NCBI GenBank assembly: GCA_964489955.1
Contig: CAZBAV010000011.1
Coordinates: forward strand, 14,729 to 78,728
DNA: 64,000 nucleotides
Origin: Leadbetterella sp964489955
GTDB taxonomy: Bacteria > Bacteroidota > Bacteroidia > Cytophagales > Spirosomataceae
Direction: 5' to 3'
In this document: positions 9,088 to 17,280 of the stretch, in pieces
Layout of the letters: each line of letters begins with the position of its first letter
How positions within the stretch are numbered: the stretch's first letter is position 1
The notes under the pieces: generated by a model
Database searches by the model: none
Seen by the model: only the letters and a program-made list of their open reading frames with translations
Told to the model about the DNA's origin: nothing
Translations under genes and position numbers: made by a program

Positions 9088-9596
9088 TACCTTTCTTCCA
9101 AAACGTTTTTGTGGTGAATCGCATGCCCCAAAATCACGCAAGCCAAGGCCAAAACAGAAATTTCTATATTGCTTGCCGTTCCCCTTCTCAGTAAAACATC
9201 ATCAGAAAGGCTAGAAAAAAAAAATACTGTGGATTTTCTAAGAACAGAAAACTCTTCTAAAAGTCCTTCTACAGTCTTATTTTCTACATCTGCAGCATCG
9301 GCATAATCGTTTTCATCAAAACTAGGCAAACTTTTAGCTTCGCCACGAGCAAAGCACAAAGCTCTATATGCCATAATACGCTCGGTATCTATACAATGTT
9401 GCAAAATCTGCTTTACCGTCCATTTTCCCGAAGTATAAACCTTATCTCCTAATTCAAGGAGTATATTGGAATCTTTTCCATAGACCTCCTGTACAGAAAA
9501 CCGAGAAAATGCTTCATTAATCTCTAGCTCCTCTCCCACCAAGCCAATATACCGATCATAAAACTGGGGTAAAACACCTATATCTGCTACTTTCAT
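9072..9596 (-). CDS. DinB family protein
   Basis: 174 residues from the ATG at 9596; an upstream in-frame start at 9644 would add an unlikely 16-residue tail. The family fold is a four-helix bundle with three metal-binding histidines. Candidates are the His in LQHCIDTERIM and the two in GHAIHHKNVL, which sit at the expected places. The stretch SGKWTVKQILQHCIDTE is typical of the DinB_2 group. Members include thiol-dependent transferases, but most have no assigned substrate. It converges with the ASCH gene and overlaps it by 16 bases at the 3' ends. Confidence 0.85.
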   Translation of the reverse strand: MKVADIGVLPQFYDRYIGLVGEELEINEAFSRFSVQEVYGKDSNILLELGDKVYTSGKWTVKQILQHCIDTERIMAYRALCFARGEAKSLPSFDENDYADAADVENKTVEGLLEEFSVLRKSTVFFFSSLSDDVLLRRGTASNIEISVLALACVILGHAIHHKNVLEERYYPIV

Positions 9597-9688
9597 ACAT
9601 CTTATATATTGTACAAAAATAAGAATCCTGCTACACAATCCCAAAACCAGAAAGAAATAAGTCCACCACGAAAAGTTTTTATTTTTTA

Positions 9689-9720
9689 TTGAATTATTTA
9701 TCTATTTTATATTAACTTTG
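9689..9720 (+). promoter_or_regulatory. Candidate promoter of the prp genes
   Basis: TTG (9689-9691) and TAACTTTG (9713-9720) match the Bacteroidota -33/-7 pattern with a 21-base spacer. Transcription from here would leave a leader of about 150 bases before prpB. The leader is AT-rich and I see no clear structure in it. Confidence 0.4.
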
Positions 9721-9879
9721 TGATAGTCACTTTTGCATTATTTCTAGATACATCTTTGACACATAAATTAAATACAAATAGGTAAAATAGCTTATTTACA
9801 CTTACTAATAAGTATTTAATACGGATTGTATATTGTATCGCAATGACTACTTTTTGTTATAAATTTGATTTATTCCGAT

Positions 9880-10761
9880 ATGCAAACTACAGCAAGTCCT
9901 GGCTTGAGATTTAAAGAAGCCTTAAAAAAAGAAAGCCCTCTACAAATTGTCGGCACCATTAATGCCAACCACGCCCTTTTGGCAAAACAAGCTGGTTTTA
10001 ATGCCATTTATCTTTCGGGTGGCGGAGTAGCTGCAGGTTCATTGGGTATCCCGGATTTAGGAATAACTACACTTGAAGATGTTCTAATAGATACGCAAAG
10101 AATCACTAACGTTTGCGACTTACCTCTAATGGTAGATATAGATACCGGGTTTGGCCCATCTGCATTTAATGTGGCACGTACTATTAAGTCACTCATAAAG
10201 GCGGGTGCGGCGGCTGTACACATGGAAGACCAGGTAGGAGCAAAACGCTGCGGACATCGCCCAAACAAGGAATTGGTAAGTTTAGAGGAAATGTCTGATA
10301 AAATAAAGGCGGCTGTTGACGCAAAAACCGATGCGGATTTTGTGATTGGAGCCCGTACAGATGCTTTTGCCAGTGAAGGACTTGAAAAAACTCTGGAGAG
10401 GGCAATTGCCTACAAAGAAGCAGGAGCCGACTTTATTTTCGCTGAAGCGGTACCTGATATCTCACTGTACCAAAAATTTGTGGATGCTACAAAAATCCCT
10501 GTTTTGGCAAATATCACAGAGTTTGGGATGATACCCATGTACACAGTAGAAGAGCTCAAAAACGCAGGTGTGGGTCTTATACTTTACCCGCTGTCAGCAT
10601 TCAGGGCTGCAAACAAAGCTGCACAAAACGTCTTTGAACACATAAGAATAGACGGTACGCAGAAAAACGTATTAGATACCATGCAAACCCGCAATGAGCT
10701 TTATGAAAGTATTGGATACCATGCATACGAGCAAAAACTAGACAACCTTTTCAATAAATAA
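9880..10761 (+). CDS. prpB: Methylisocitrate lyase
   Basis: 293 residues from the ATG at 9880; a TTG five codons upstream is less likely. It cleaves 2-methylisocitrate to pyruvate and succinate, the last step of the methylcitrate cycle for propionyl-CoA. The isocitrate lyase/PEP mutase fold is plain: VDIDTGFGPSAFNVART, then HMEDQVGAKRCGHRPNKEL with the active-site K-R-C-G-H loop, then IGARTDAFA and ADFIFAEAV. It is followed after 3 bases by prpC, so the genes are an operon. Confidence 0.94.
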   Translation: MQTTASPGLRFKEALKKESPLQIVGTINANHALLAKQAGFNAIYLSGGGVAAGSLGIPDLGITTLEDVLIDTQRITNVCDLPLMVDIDTGFGPSAFNVARTIKSLIKAGAAAVHMEDQVGAKRCGHRPNKELVSLEEMSDKIKAAVDAKTDADFVIGARTDAFASEGLEKTLERAIAYKEAGADFIFAEAVPDISLYQKFVDATKIPVLANITEFGMIPMYTVEELKNAGVGLILYPLSAFRAANKAAQNVFEHIRIDGTQKNVLDTMQTRNELYESIGYHAYEQKLDNLFNK

Positions 10762-10764
10762 ACG

Positions 10765-11907
10765 ATGGCAGAACCAACCTTCAAACCCAAAAAAAGTGTA
10801 GCACTTTCTGGCGTAGCGGCAGGAAACACAGCTCTTTGTAGTGTAGGCAAAAGCGGAAACGACCTCCACTACAGAGGATATGACATCCTAGACTTAGCAG
10901 AGAAAGCCACTTTTGAAGAAGTCTCCCACCTCCTTATTCACGGGGCTTTACCTACAACAGCACAGCTCAAAAACTACAAAGCAAAATTAAAAGCCCTAAG
11001 AGGTTTACCACAAGCAATAAAAGTAGTTTTGGAACAGCTTCCGGCTTCATCACATCCTATGGATGTGTTACGCACATTTACCTCTACTATGGGAAGTATC
11101 CAACCTGAGAAAGAGGATCACAATGTAGCTGGAGCAAGGGATATTGCCGACAAGCTTATGGCTAGTTTTAGCTCTGCCCTTCTTTACTGGTATCATTTTT
11201 CGCATAATGGAAAAAGAATAGAAGTAGAAACCGATGACGACAGCATTGGCGGTCATTTCTTACATCTATTGCATGGAAGCAAACCCTCCGCATCTTGGGA
11301 AAAAGCTATGCAGATCTCATTAAATCTTTATGCCGAGCATGAATTTAATGCCTCTACTTTTACAGGCAGGGTTATTACAGGTACAGGTTCAGATATTTAC
11401 TCGGCTATTACGGGTGCCATCGGGGCTTTACGTGGTCCAAAACATGGCGGAGCTAACGAAGTGGCTTTTGATATCCAAAGCCGCTATGCCAACCCGGATG
11501 AAGCGGAAGCAGATATTCGTGAAAGACTGACCAGAAAAGAGGTCATTATTGGTTTCGGACATCCGGTATATACGGTTTCTGACCCAAGAAATATAGTGAT
11601 TAAAAAAGTAGCCCAAAACCTTTCGGAAGAAGCGGGCGACATGCAGCTATATAACATTGCAGAAAGACTAGAAACCCTGATGTGGAACGAGAAAAAGATG
11701 TTTCCGAACCTAGATTGGTTCTCGGCTGTATCTTATCACTTAATGGGTGTTCCTACATTGATGTTCACACCTTTGTTTGTGGTGTCTCGTGTTAGTGGCT
11801 GGAGTGCTCACGTAATTGAGCAGCGTCAGGATGGTAAAATCATCCGACCAAGTGCCAATTATATCGGGCCAGATAATAGAGAGTTTGTTCCAATAGAAAA
11901 ACGATGA
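10765..11907 (+). CDS. prpC: 2-methylcitrate synthase
   Basis: 380 residues of the citrate synthase family, slightly longer than true short citrate synthases and typical of PrpC. It condenses propionyl-CoA with oxaloacetate. Visible landmarks are GNDLHYRGYDILDLA at the start, AEHEFNASTFTGRV with the catalytic histidine, GPKHGGANE, and GFGHPVYTVSDPRN. The position between prpB and prpD settles the choice of methylcitrate over citrate synthase. The stop codon is directly followed by a tandem heptamer repeat (11908-11935). Confidence 0.93.
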   Translation: MAEPTFKPKKSVALSGVAAGNTALCSVGKSGNDLHYRGYDILDLAEKATFEEVSHLLIHGALPTTAQLKNYKAKLKALRGLPQAIKVVLEQLPASSHPMDVLRTFTSTMGSIQPEKEDHNVAGARDIADKLMASFSSALLYWYHFSHNGKRIEVETDDDSIGGHFLHLLHGSKPSASWEKAMQISLNLYAEHEFNASTFTGRVITGTGSDIYSAITGAIGALRGPKHGGANEVAFDIQSRYANPDEAEADIRERLTRKEVIIGFGHPVYTVSDPRNIVIKKVAQNLSEEAGDMQLYNIAERLETLMWNEKKMFPNLDWFSAVSYHLMGVPTLMFTPLFVVSRVSGWSAHVIEQRQDGKIIRPSANYIGPDNREFVPIEKR

Positions 11908-11935
11908 AACAGTTAAAAGTGAACAGTTAAAAGCT
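11908..11935. repeat. Tandem 14-base (2 x 7) repeat between prpC and prpD
   Basis: Two 14-base units in tandem, AACAGTTAAAAGTG and AACAGTTAAAAGCT, each built of two heptamers, begin at the base after the prpC stop. The same heptamer style occurs at 20973-21035. The remaining 67 bases to prpD carry an unusually GC-rich stretch (ggccgccgatgtgg) and no gene. Confidence 0.75.
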
Positions 11936-12002
11936 AAAGTGGCCGCCGATGTGGTGAAAGACTGTCCTGCCTAATATAAAATTGCCAATTCAAACTAAAT
12001 AT

Positions 12003-13454
12003 ATGTCCTCATTTATCTCCAATGAAAGACCGCAACCGGATAAGGTTTTAACCGACATAGCGGATTATGTATTAAACTACGAAATCAAAAACGATTTAGC
12101 CTGGAAAACAGCCCACTATTGTCTCCTAGATACCTTGGGTTGCGGACTAGAAGCTTTGACTTACCCTGCTTGTACCAAGCTTCTGGGGCCAGTAGTAAAA
12201 GGTACGGTAGTTCCAAACGGTGCAAAAGTACCTGGAACACAGTTTCAGCTTGACCCTATCCAGGCAGCTTTTAATATCGGGGCTATCATCCGTTGGCTAG
12301 ATTTCAATGACACTTGGCTTGCTGCAGAATGGGGTCACCCATCGGATAACCTAGGTGGAATCCTTGCCACTGCCGACTGGCTTTCTAGAACCAATCTTGC
12401 AGAAGGCAAAGCTCCTTTGAAGATGAAGCAGGTGCTTGAAGCCATGATTATGGCTCATGAAATTCAAGGTGTTTTGGCATTAGAAAACTCTTTCAACAAG
12501 GTTGGACTTGACCACGTAATCCTTGTAAAAGTAGCTTCTACGGCACTGGTTGGTAAACTATTAGGTTTAACTAGAGACGAGTTAATCAATGCTGTTTCTT
12601 TGGCTTTTGTAGATGGACAGTCGCTAAGGACCTACCGTCATGCTCCTAACACGGGAAGTCGCAAATCTTGGGCTGCCGGAGATGCTACATCCAGAGCCGT
12701 TCGTTTGGCGTTGATAGCTCAAACGGGAGAAATGGGTTATCCATCGGTTCTTACAGCCAAAACTTGGGGTTTTTATGATGTTTCTTTCAAAGGAAATGCA
12801 TTTAAGTTCCAGCGTGATTACAGCTCCTATGTTATGGAAAACGTTCTTTTCAAAATCTCATTCCCTGCAGAGTTCCACTCGCAAACGGCCGTGGAAGCAG
12901 CTATGACACTTCATGCAAAGTTAAAAGAGCTAGGAAGATCATCCGATGACATTAAGAAAATTACTATTCGTACGCACGAGGCAGCTATCCGGATTATTGA
13001 CAAGAAAGGTCCATTGAATAACCCGGCTGACCGTGACCACGCCATCCAATACATGGTGGCAGTTCCACTGATTTTTGGTAGGTTAACGGCTGCCGATTAT
13101 GAAGACAATGTTGCTTCTGATCCAAGAATAGATATTCTTCGTGATAAAATTGAGTGTGTAGAAGAAGTACAATTCACTACCGATTATCATGATCCCGAGA
13201 AACGTTCTATTGCCAACGCTCTTACACTGGAGTTTAATGACGGTACCGTATTAGAGGAAGTGGTGGTAGAGTACCCAATAGGCCATAAACGCCGCAGAGA
13301 CGAGGGAATTCCGGAGTTAATCAAGAAATATAAGGTTAATTTAGCCCGTATGTATCCCGAAAAACAACAAAGAGTAGTATTAGAAAACTCTCTTGATTTT
13401 GATAGGTTAGCAGATCTGGATGTAAACAAATTTGTGGATTTATTGGTTATCTAA
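12003..13454 (+). CDS. prpD: 2-methylcitrate dehydratase, MmgE/PrpD family
   Basis: 483 residues from the ATG at 12003; an in-frame TTG at 11982 would add seven residues. PrpD removes water from 2-methylcitrate to give 2-methyl-cis-aconitate and needs no iron-sulfur cluster. The family is clear from LLDTLGCGLEAL, FNIGAIIRWLDFNDTW, GHPSDNLGGIL and RTYRHAPNTGSRKSWAAGDATSRAV. No acnD or prpF lies beside it, so rehydration to methylisocitrate must rely on an aconitase encoded elsewhere. A strong terminator follows. Confidence 0.94.
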   Translation: MSSFISNERPQPDKVLTDIADYVLNYEIKNDLAWKTAHYCLLDTLGCGLEALTYPACTKLLGPVVKGTVVPNGAKVPGTQFQLDPIQAAFNIGAIIRWLDFNDTWLAAEWGHPSDNLGGILATADWLSRTNLAEGKAPLKMKQVLEAMIMAHEIQGVLALENSFNKVGLDHVILVKVASTALVGKLLGLTRDELINAVSLAFVDGQSLRTYRHAPNTGSRKSWAAGDATSRAVRLALIAQTGEMGYPSVLTAKTWGFYDVSFKGNAFKFQRDYSSYVMENVLFKISFPAEFHSQTAVEAAMTLHAKLKELGRSSDDIKKITIRTHEAAIRIIDKKGPLNNPADRDHAIQYMVAVPLIFGRLTAADYEDNVASDPRIDILRDKIECVEEVQFTTDYHDPEKRSIANALTLEFNDGTVLEEVVVEYPIGHKRRRDEGIPELIKKYKVNLARMYPEKQQRVVLENSLDFDRLADLDVNKFVDLLVI

Positions 13455-13461
13455 ACTACTG

Positions 13462-13494
13462 AAATGAGAACTCAAAATGGGTTCTCATTTTTTT
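13462..13494 (+). terminator. Rho-independent terminator of the prp operon
   Basis: AAATGAGAAC (13462-13471) pairs perfectly with GTTCTCATTT (13481-13490) around a 9-base loop, followed by four more T. It lies 8 bases after the prpD stop and ends the methylcitrate operon. Confidence 0.88.
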
Positions 13495-13504
13495 ACTTTT
13501 GTAT

Positions 13505-13882
13505 ATGGAACAGCGGATAAAACAAGCTGAAACTCGGGTATCCAAAATGGTTTTTCCTGAAACTACTAATCACCACAACACCATGTTTGGTGGTAAGATT
13601 ATCCTATTCATGACCGAAACGGCCTTTATGACTGCCGCACGCTTTTCTCGTAAGAACTTTGTAGTTGTTTCATGCGAGAAAGTAGACTTCCATAAACCAA
13701 TTCCGTTTTCTTCTATGATAGAACTAATTGGTAATGTAGAAACAGTAGGCTACAAAAGCCTTAAAATAAAGGTTGAGGTTTTCCGAGAAAAGATAGATCA
13801 GGAGTTTAGGGAGCTTGCAGTTACAGGCTATTTTACTCTTGTAGCAGTGGATGCAGATGCAAACACTATTCCTGTAATATGA
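13505..13882 (+). CDS. Acyl-CoA thioesterase, hotdog fold
   Basis: 125 residues from the ATG at 13505. The motif TNHHNTMFGGKIILFMTETAFMTAARF (about 19-45) is the signature of the YciA/BACH-type cytoplasmic acyl-CoA hydrolases: N-x-x-x-x-x-x-G-G followed by the hotdog helix. A second strand, FVVVSCEKVDFHKPIPFSSMIEL, carries the conserved V-D-F-x-x-P. It would release free acids from acyl-CoA. The placement after the prp operon and before an acyl-CoA dehydrogenase fits acyl-CoA metabolism, but the terminator at 13462 makes it a separate transcript. Confidence 0.88.
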   Translation: MEQRIKQAETRVSKMVFPETTNHHNTMFGGKIILFMTETAFMTAARFSRKNFVVVSCEKVDFHKPIPFSSMIELIGNVETVGYKSLKIKVEVFREKIDQEFRELAVTGYFTLVAVDADANTIPVI

Positions 13883-13968
13883 AACCTGTATATGAAGATA
13901 TAATCCTTTTTTAATCCCTTATTCTACATATTTTTCGTTTCTTTAACAAGGAATTAAACCTCTGAACT

Positions 13969-15321
13969 ATGTTAAAAAAATGGAAAAGTATTTTAAATCT
14001 ACTTAAAGCTGTAGATTTTGAACAATTAAATAAGATTTCACAAAAGGTAGATTTAGCACAAGTACTGGGTGCCGTATCCAAAATGGACGATAGCCAACTC
14101 CAAATGGCTATGAAAATGCTTACCGCAGGAAATGCGAGAAAAAAGGAAGCCCCGCCTATTAATGCCGACTTTTACTCTATAGAAGAGAAACTATCTCCAG
14201 AAAACAGGGAGTTCCAAATGAAAATCCGAAGTTTTCTTGAAAGCGAGATAAAACCGCTTGTAAACAACTATTGGTTGCATGATGAATTCCCTTTTGAGGT
14301 AATCCCAAAGCTGGCTTCTTTAAATATATGCGGATATGTCTACCAAGGATACGGATGTGCTGGAGGAACATCGCTCATGGACGGCATAATAGCAGCCGAA
14401 CTGGGTCGTATTGACCCGTCCATTGCCACATTTTTAGGTGTACAAAGTGGACTAGCCATGGGTTCTATATATATGTGTGGTTCCGAGGAACAAAAGCAAG
14501 AATGGCTACCCAAAATGCAGAAATTAGAAAAAATTGGTGCTTTTGGACTTACAGAACCAGAAGTTGGATCAGCCACCGCAGGTGGGCTTACTACCACCTG
14601 CAAAAAAACAGCAGATGGCTGGGTTTTGAATGGCCAAAAGAAATGGATTGGTAATTCTACCTTTTCGGATATAACCATAATTTGGGCAAAGGACCTCAGT
14701 GATAACCAGGTAAAGGGCTTTATTGTAAGAAAAGAAAATCCCGGTTTTTCAGTTGAGAAAATTAAAGGGAAAATGGCTCTAAGGATTGTACAAAATGGAT
14801 TGATTACACTTACAGATTGTCTTATCCCAGAGTCTGACCGTTTACCTCTGGCCAACTCTTTTAAAGATACAGCCAAGGTTCTCCAAATGACTCGTGCAGG
14901 AGTAGCATGGATGGCAGTAGGTTGTGCCAGAGGAGCTTACGAAAACGCTTTGGACTACACACTTAAGAGAAAACAATTTGGAAAACCGATTGCTGCATTC
15001 CAGTTAATACAAAACCATTTGGTGGAAATGCTTAGTAATCTTACAGCTATGCAAACTTTAGTTTTTCGATTATCTGAACTGCAGGACGACGATAAATTAC
15101 GTGACGAACACGCCTCTTTAGCCAAGGTATTTTGTACGCTTCGAACCCGCGATATTGTTTCTCGGGCAAGGGAAGTAATGGGAGGAAACGGAATCCTTCT
15201 TGAACACAATGTAGCCCGCTTTCTAGCAGATGCTGAAGCCATCTATTCTTATGAAGGCACAAAAGAAATTAACTCGCTCATTGTGGGCAGAAGCATAACA
15301 GGATTTAGTGCATTTGTGTAA
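13969..15321 (+). CDS. Acyl-CoA dehydrogenase
   Basis: 450 residues, about 60 longer than a usual member because of a helical N-terminal leader rich in Lys, Leu and Asp. The core is standard: GAFGLTEPEVGSATAGGLTTT (FAD and substrate loop), GWVLNGQKKWIGN, MTRAGVAWMAVGCARGAYENAL, KRKQFGKPIAAFQLIQNHLV, and EVMGGNGILLEHNVARFLADAEAIYSYEGTKEIN holding the probable catalytic glutamate. The pattern is closest to glutaryl-CoA or short-chain dehydrogenases. It oxidises an acyl-CoA and passes electrons to ETF. The exact chain length cannot be told. Confidence 0.9.
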   Translation: MLKKWKSILNLLKAVDFEQLNKISQKVDLAQVLGAVSKMDDSQLQMAMKMLTAGNARKKEAPPINADFYSIEEKLSPENREFQMKIRSFLESEIKPLVNNYWLHDEFPFEVIPKLASLNICGYVYQGYGCAGGTSLMDGIIAAELGRIDPSIATFLGVQSGLAMGSIYMCGSEEQKQEWLPKMQKLEKIGAFGLTEPEVGSATAGGLTTTCKKTADGWVLNGQKKWIGNSTFSDITIIWAKDLSDNQVKGFIVRKENPGFSVEKIKGKMALRIVQNGLITLTDCLIPESDRLPLANSFKDTAKVLQMTRAGVAWMAVGCARGAYENALDYTLKRKQFGKPIAAFQLIQNHLVEMLSNLTAMQTLVFRLSELQDDDKLRDEHASLAKVFCTLRTRDIVSRAREVMGGNGILLEHNVARFLADAEAIYSYEGTKEINSLIVGRSITGFSAFV

Positions 15322-15353
15322 ATAATACCCATTTTATTAACCGACTAGGGGCA

Positions 15354-15392
15354 GATTTCAGAAATTAAAACGGCTGAAATCTTCCTTTTTTT
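15354..15392 (+). terminator. Rho-independent terminator
   Basis: GATTTCAG (15354-15361) pairs with CTGAAATC (15374-15381), followed by TTCC and seven T. It ends the acyl-CoA dehydrogenase transcript and lies just before the convergent transporter gene. Confidence 0.82.
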
Positions 15393-15401
15393 AAACCATA
15401 G

Positions 15402-16352
15402 TCAAACCTCACTCTGAGCCATAGCCTGCTTATACCATCTGTGTCTTTTCAGTAACTTGAGGATTGGCCCAAGGAAAATCAAAAAGAAAACCGAAACATA
15501 GGCATTAGAAATAGTAAAGGCTGCGGCCACCTGCAGAGCAGGGTCGCTTGTAAAATCTCTAGCAAGTCTTGCCAATAAATCAAAGAAAGGATAAGTAATA
15601 ATTACGCCTAAAAGGTTAAAAGTTGAAGCCGTCATAGCCACCAGCTTAGACATAGGCTGTAACCGTAAGCTCACCAAGAGTGCTGTAGAGGTAGTCCCTA
15701 TATTAGCTCCTACTACTATAGGAATTGCTGTTTCTACAGTCAAAACCCCTTGGCTAATTAAGACAATAACCAAACCTACCACAACCGAACTCGACTGGAT
15801 AATAACAGTAATGATAATCCCATAAAGAATAGCCATCAGGGGATGTTGAGCTCTGGAAAGTACATCCACCAGAAGCGGGTCTGTACGTAAAGGTGCCATT
15901 GCTTGGCTAATATAGGACAAGGAAAAGAAAATAAATCCGAAATAAAAAATAGACTTTCCTGCAATGGCAATTTTCGCGGGAATCATGCTAATCACTGTAC
16001 CTAAGACCAAAAAAAATGGCCCTAAAAAAGAAGAATTCACACTGGCTATCCAAGCTGTAGATGTGTTACCAATATTGGTTCCTAAAACTATGAGTAAGCT
16101 ATTTCGCAACGATATTACGCCCGAACTAGCCAACGTAACCGTAAGTGATGACACTAAAGAACTAGACTGGATAATGGCAGTAACTATGGCTCCAAGAAAA
16201 AAGCCTCCCAGCGGTATTTGGGTGATTCTCCCAATCCATTTGGCAAGCTTGTCCTTTCCGAAACCTTCTATTTCCTTACTAAAGTTCTGTAAACCGTGGA
16301 CAAATAAAGTTATAGCTGCTATAATGGCTATAATTGTTTGAAACTTCTCCAT
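15402..16352 (-). CDS. Na/Pi cotransporter family protein
   Basis: 316 residues from the ATG at 16352; an in-frame upstream start at 16388 lies too close to the divergent gene. There are about eight hydrophobic segments and two copies of the Na/Pi signature, IIQSSSLVSSLTVTLASSG near the start and IIQSSSVVVGLVIVLISQG in the second half, each followed by a G-x-N-I-G-x-T-S-T-A motif. This is the inner-membrane sodium/phosphate symporter core (NptA/PNaS type). It lacks the C-terminal PhoU domain found in longer bacterial members. It is divergent from the YggS gene. Confidence 0.92.
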   Translation of the reverse strand: MEKFQTIIAIIAAITLFVHGLQNFSKEIEGFGKDKLAKWIGRITQIPLGGFFLGAIVTAIIQSSSLVSSLTVTLASSGVISLRNSLLIVLGTNIGNTSTAWIASVNSSFLGPFFLVLGTVISMIPAKIAIAGKSIFYFGFIFFSLSYISQAMAPLRTDPLLVDVLSRAQHPLMAILYGIIITVIIQSSSVVVGLVIVLISQGVLTVETAIPIVVGANIGTTSTALLVSLRLQPMSKLVAMTASTFNLLGVIITYPFFDLLARLARDFTSDPALQVAAAFTISNAYVSVFFLIFLGPILKLLKRHRWYKQAMAQSEV

Positions 16353-16444
16353 AAATGAAAATAAGCTACAAATATAGTCAAAAACCAATTTGCTGTAACC
16401 TTTTGTATTAAACCGCTGTTCTACTCAAAAGACCCTTTAAATTA

Positions 16445-17176
16445 ATGTCCTTTATACTCAACAATCTCCAAACCATACAAAAAAGAATAGATTTAGCATG
16501 TGAAAAATCTGGTCGTAACCCATCAGAAGTACGCCTTCTACTAGCCACGAAAACAGTCTCAGCCGAAAACATACAGGTAGCAATTGAAGCCGGCTATTCA
16601 CTCACTGGAGAAAACAAAGTACAGGAAGTGAAAGAAAAATACGAAGACTTGCTCTCTACTCCTCACGAAAAGCATTTTATAGGTCATTTACAAACCAATA
16701 AAATAAAGGACATCCTTAAATACGGAGTTACTTGTGTACAATCTCTTGACAGATTAGACTTAGCAGAAAGGCTCCATCAAAGATTAGTTTCAGAAGGAAA
16801 AAGCATGGATGTCTTCATTCAGGTAAATACTTCTGATGAAGAAAGTAAATTTGGTACCAGCCCGGAATTGGCTTTGGAACTAACTCGAAAGGTGGCGAAA
16901 TTTGATACAATTAAAATCAAGGGTCTAATGACCATAGGTCTCTTTAGTGCCGAAGAACATAAAGTGCGGCAATGCTTCAAAATCTTAAAAAAGGTGCAGC
17001 AAGAAATCATCCTGGCCCAAATCCCTAATGTACAAATGCATGAACTATCTATGGGAATGAGCGGAGATCTGGAAATTGCCATTGAAGAAGGAGCAACAAT
17101 AGTGAGAGTAGGTACAGCTATATTTGGAGCACGAATATACCCTGATAGCTACTACTGGAATGAAACCGTCGATTAG
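16445..17176 (+). CDS. YggS family pyridoxal phosphate-binding protein
   Basis: 243 residues, the usual length. It binds pyridoxal phosphate without known catalysis and helps balance vitamin B6 and amino acid pools. The lysine that binds the cofactor is in LLLATKTVSAENI (about 31-43). Further marks are GENKVQEV, FIGHLQTNKIK, IQVNTSDEESKFG, LSMGMSGDLEIAIEEGATIVRVGTAIFG near the C-terminus. It stands alone between the transporter and the pseudouridine synthase gene. Confidence 0.94.
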   Translation: MSFILNNLQTIQKRIDLACEKSGRNPSEVRLLLATKTVSAENIQVAIEAGYSLTGENKVQEVKEKYEDLLSTPHEKHFIGHLQTNKIKDILKYGVTCVQSLDRLDLAERLHQRLVSEGKSMDVFIQVNTSDEESKFGTSPELALELTRKVAKFDTIKIKGLMTIGLFSAEEHKVRQCFKILKKVQQEIILAQIPNVQMHELSMGMSGDLEIAIEEGATIVRVGTAIFGARIYPDSYYWNETVD

Positions 17177-17280
17177 CGTTCAGACGTTAAAATTTCAAAC
17201 AGGTAGGGGAAAATAATAAAAGCTGGATTAGATTGCACATCCGTAATATTCCGACTAAAATTGCAAAAAAATAAATTCCC

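Noticed and set aside
13494..13501. TACTTTTG as a -7 element for the thioesterase gene
   Set aside because: It lies in the T run of the prp terminator, 3 bases from the ATG and without a -33 partner, so it would make a leaderless mRNA; chance is more likely.
14340..14876. Antisense frame of 178 codons in the acyl-CoA dehydrogenase gene
   Set aside because: No recognisable domain and fully covered by a strong gene on the other strand.
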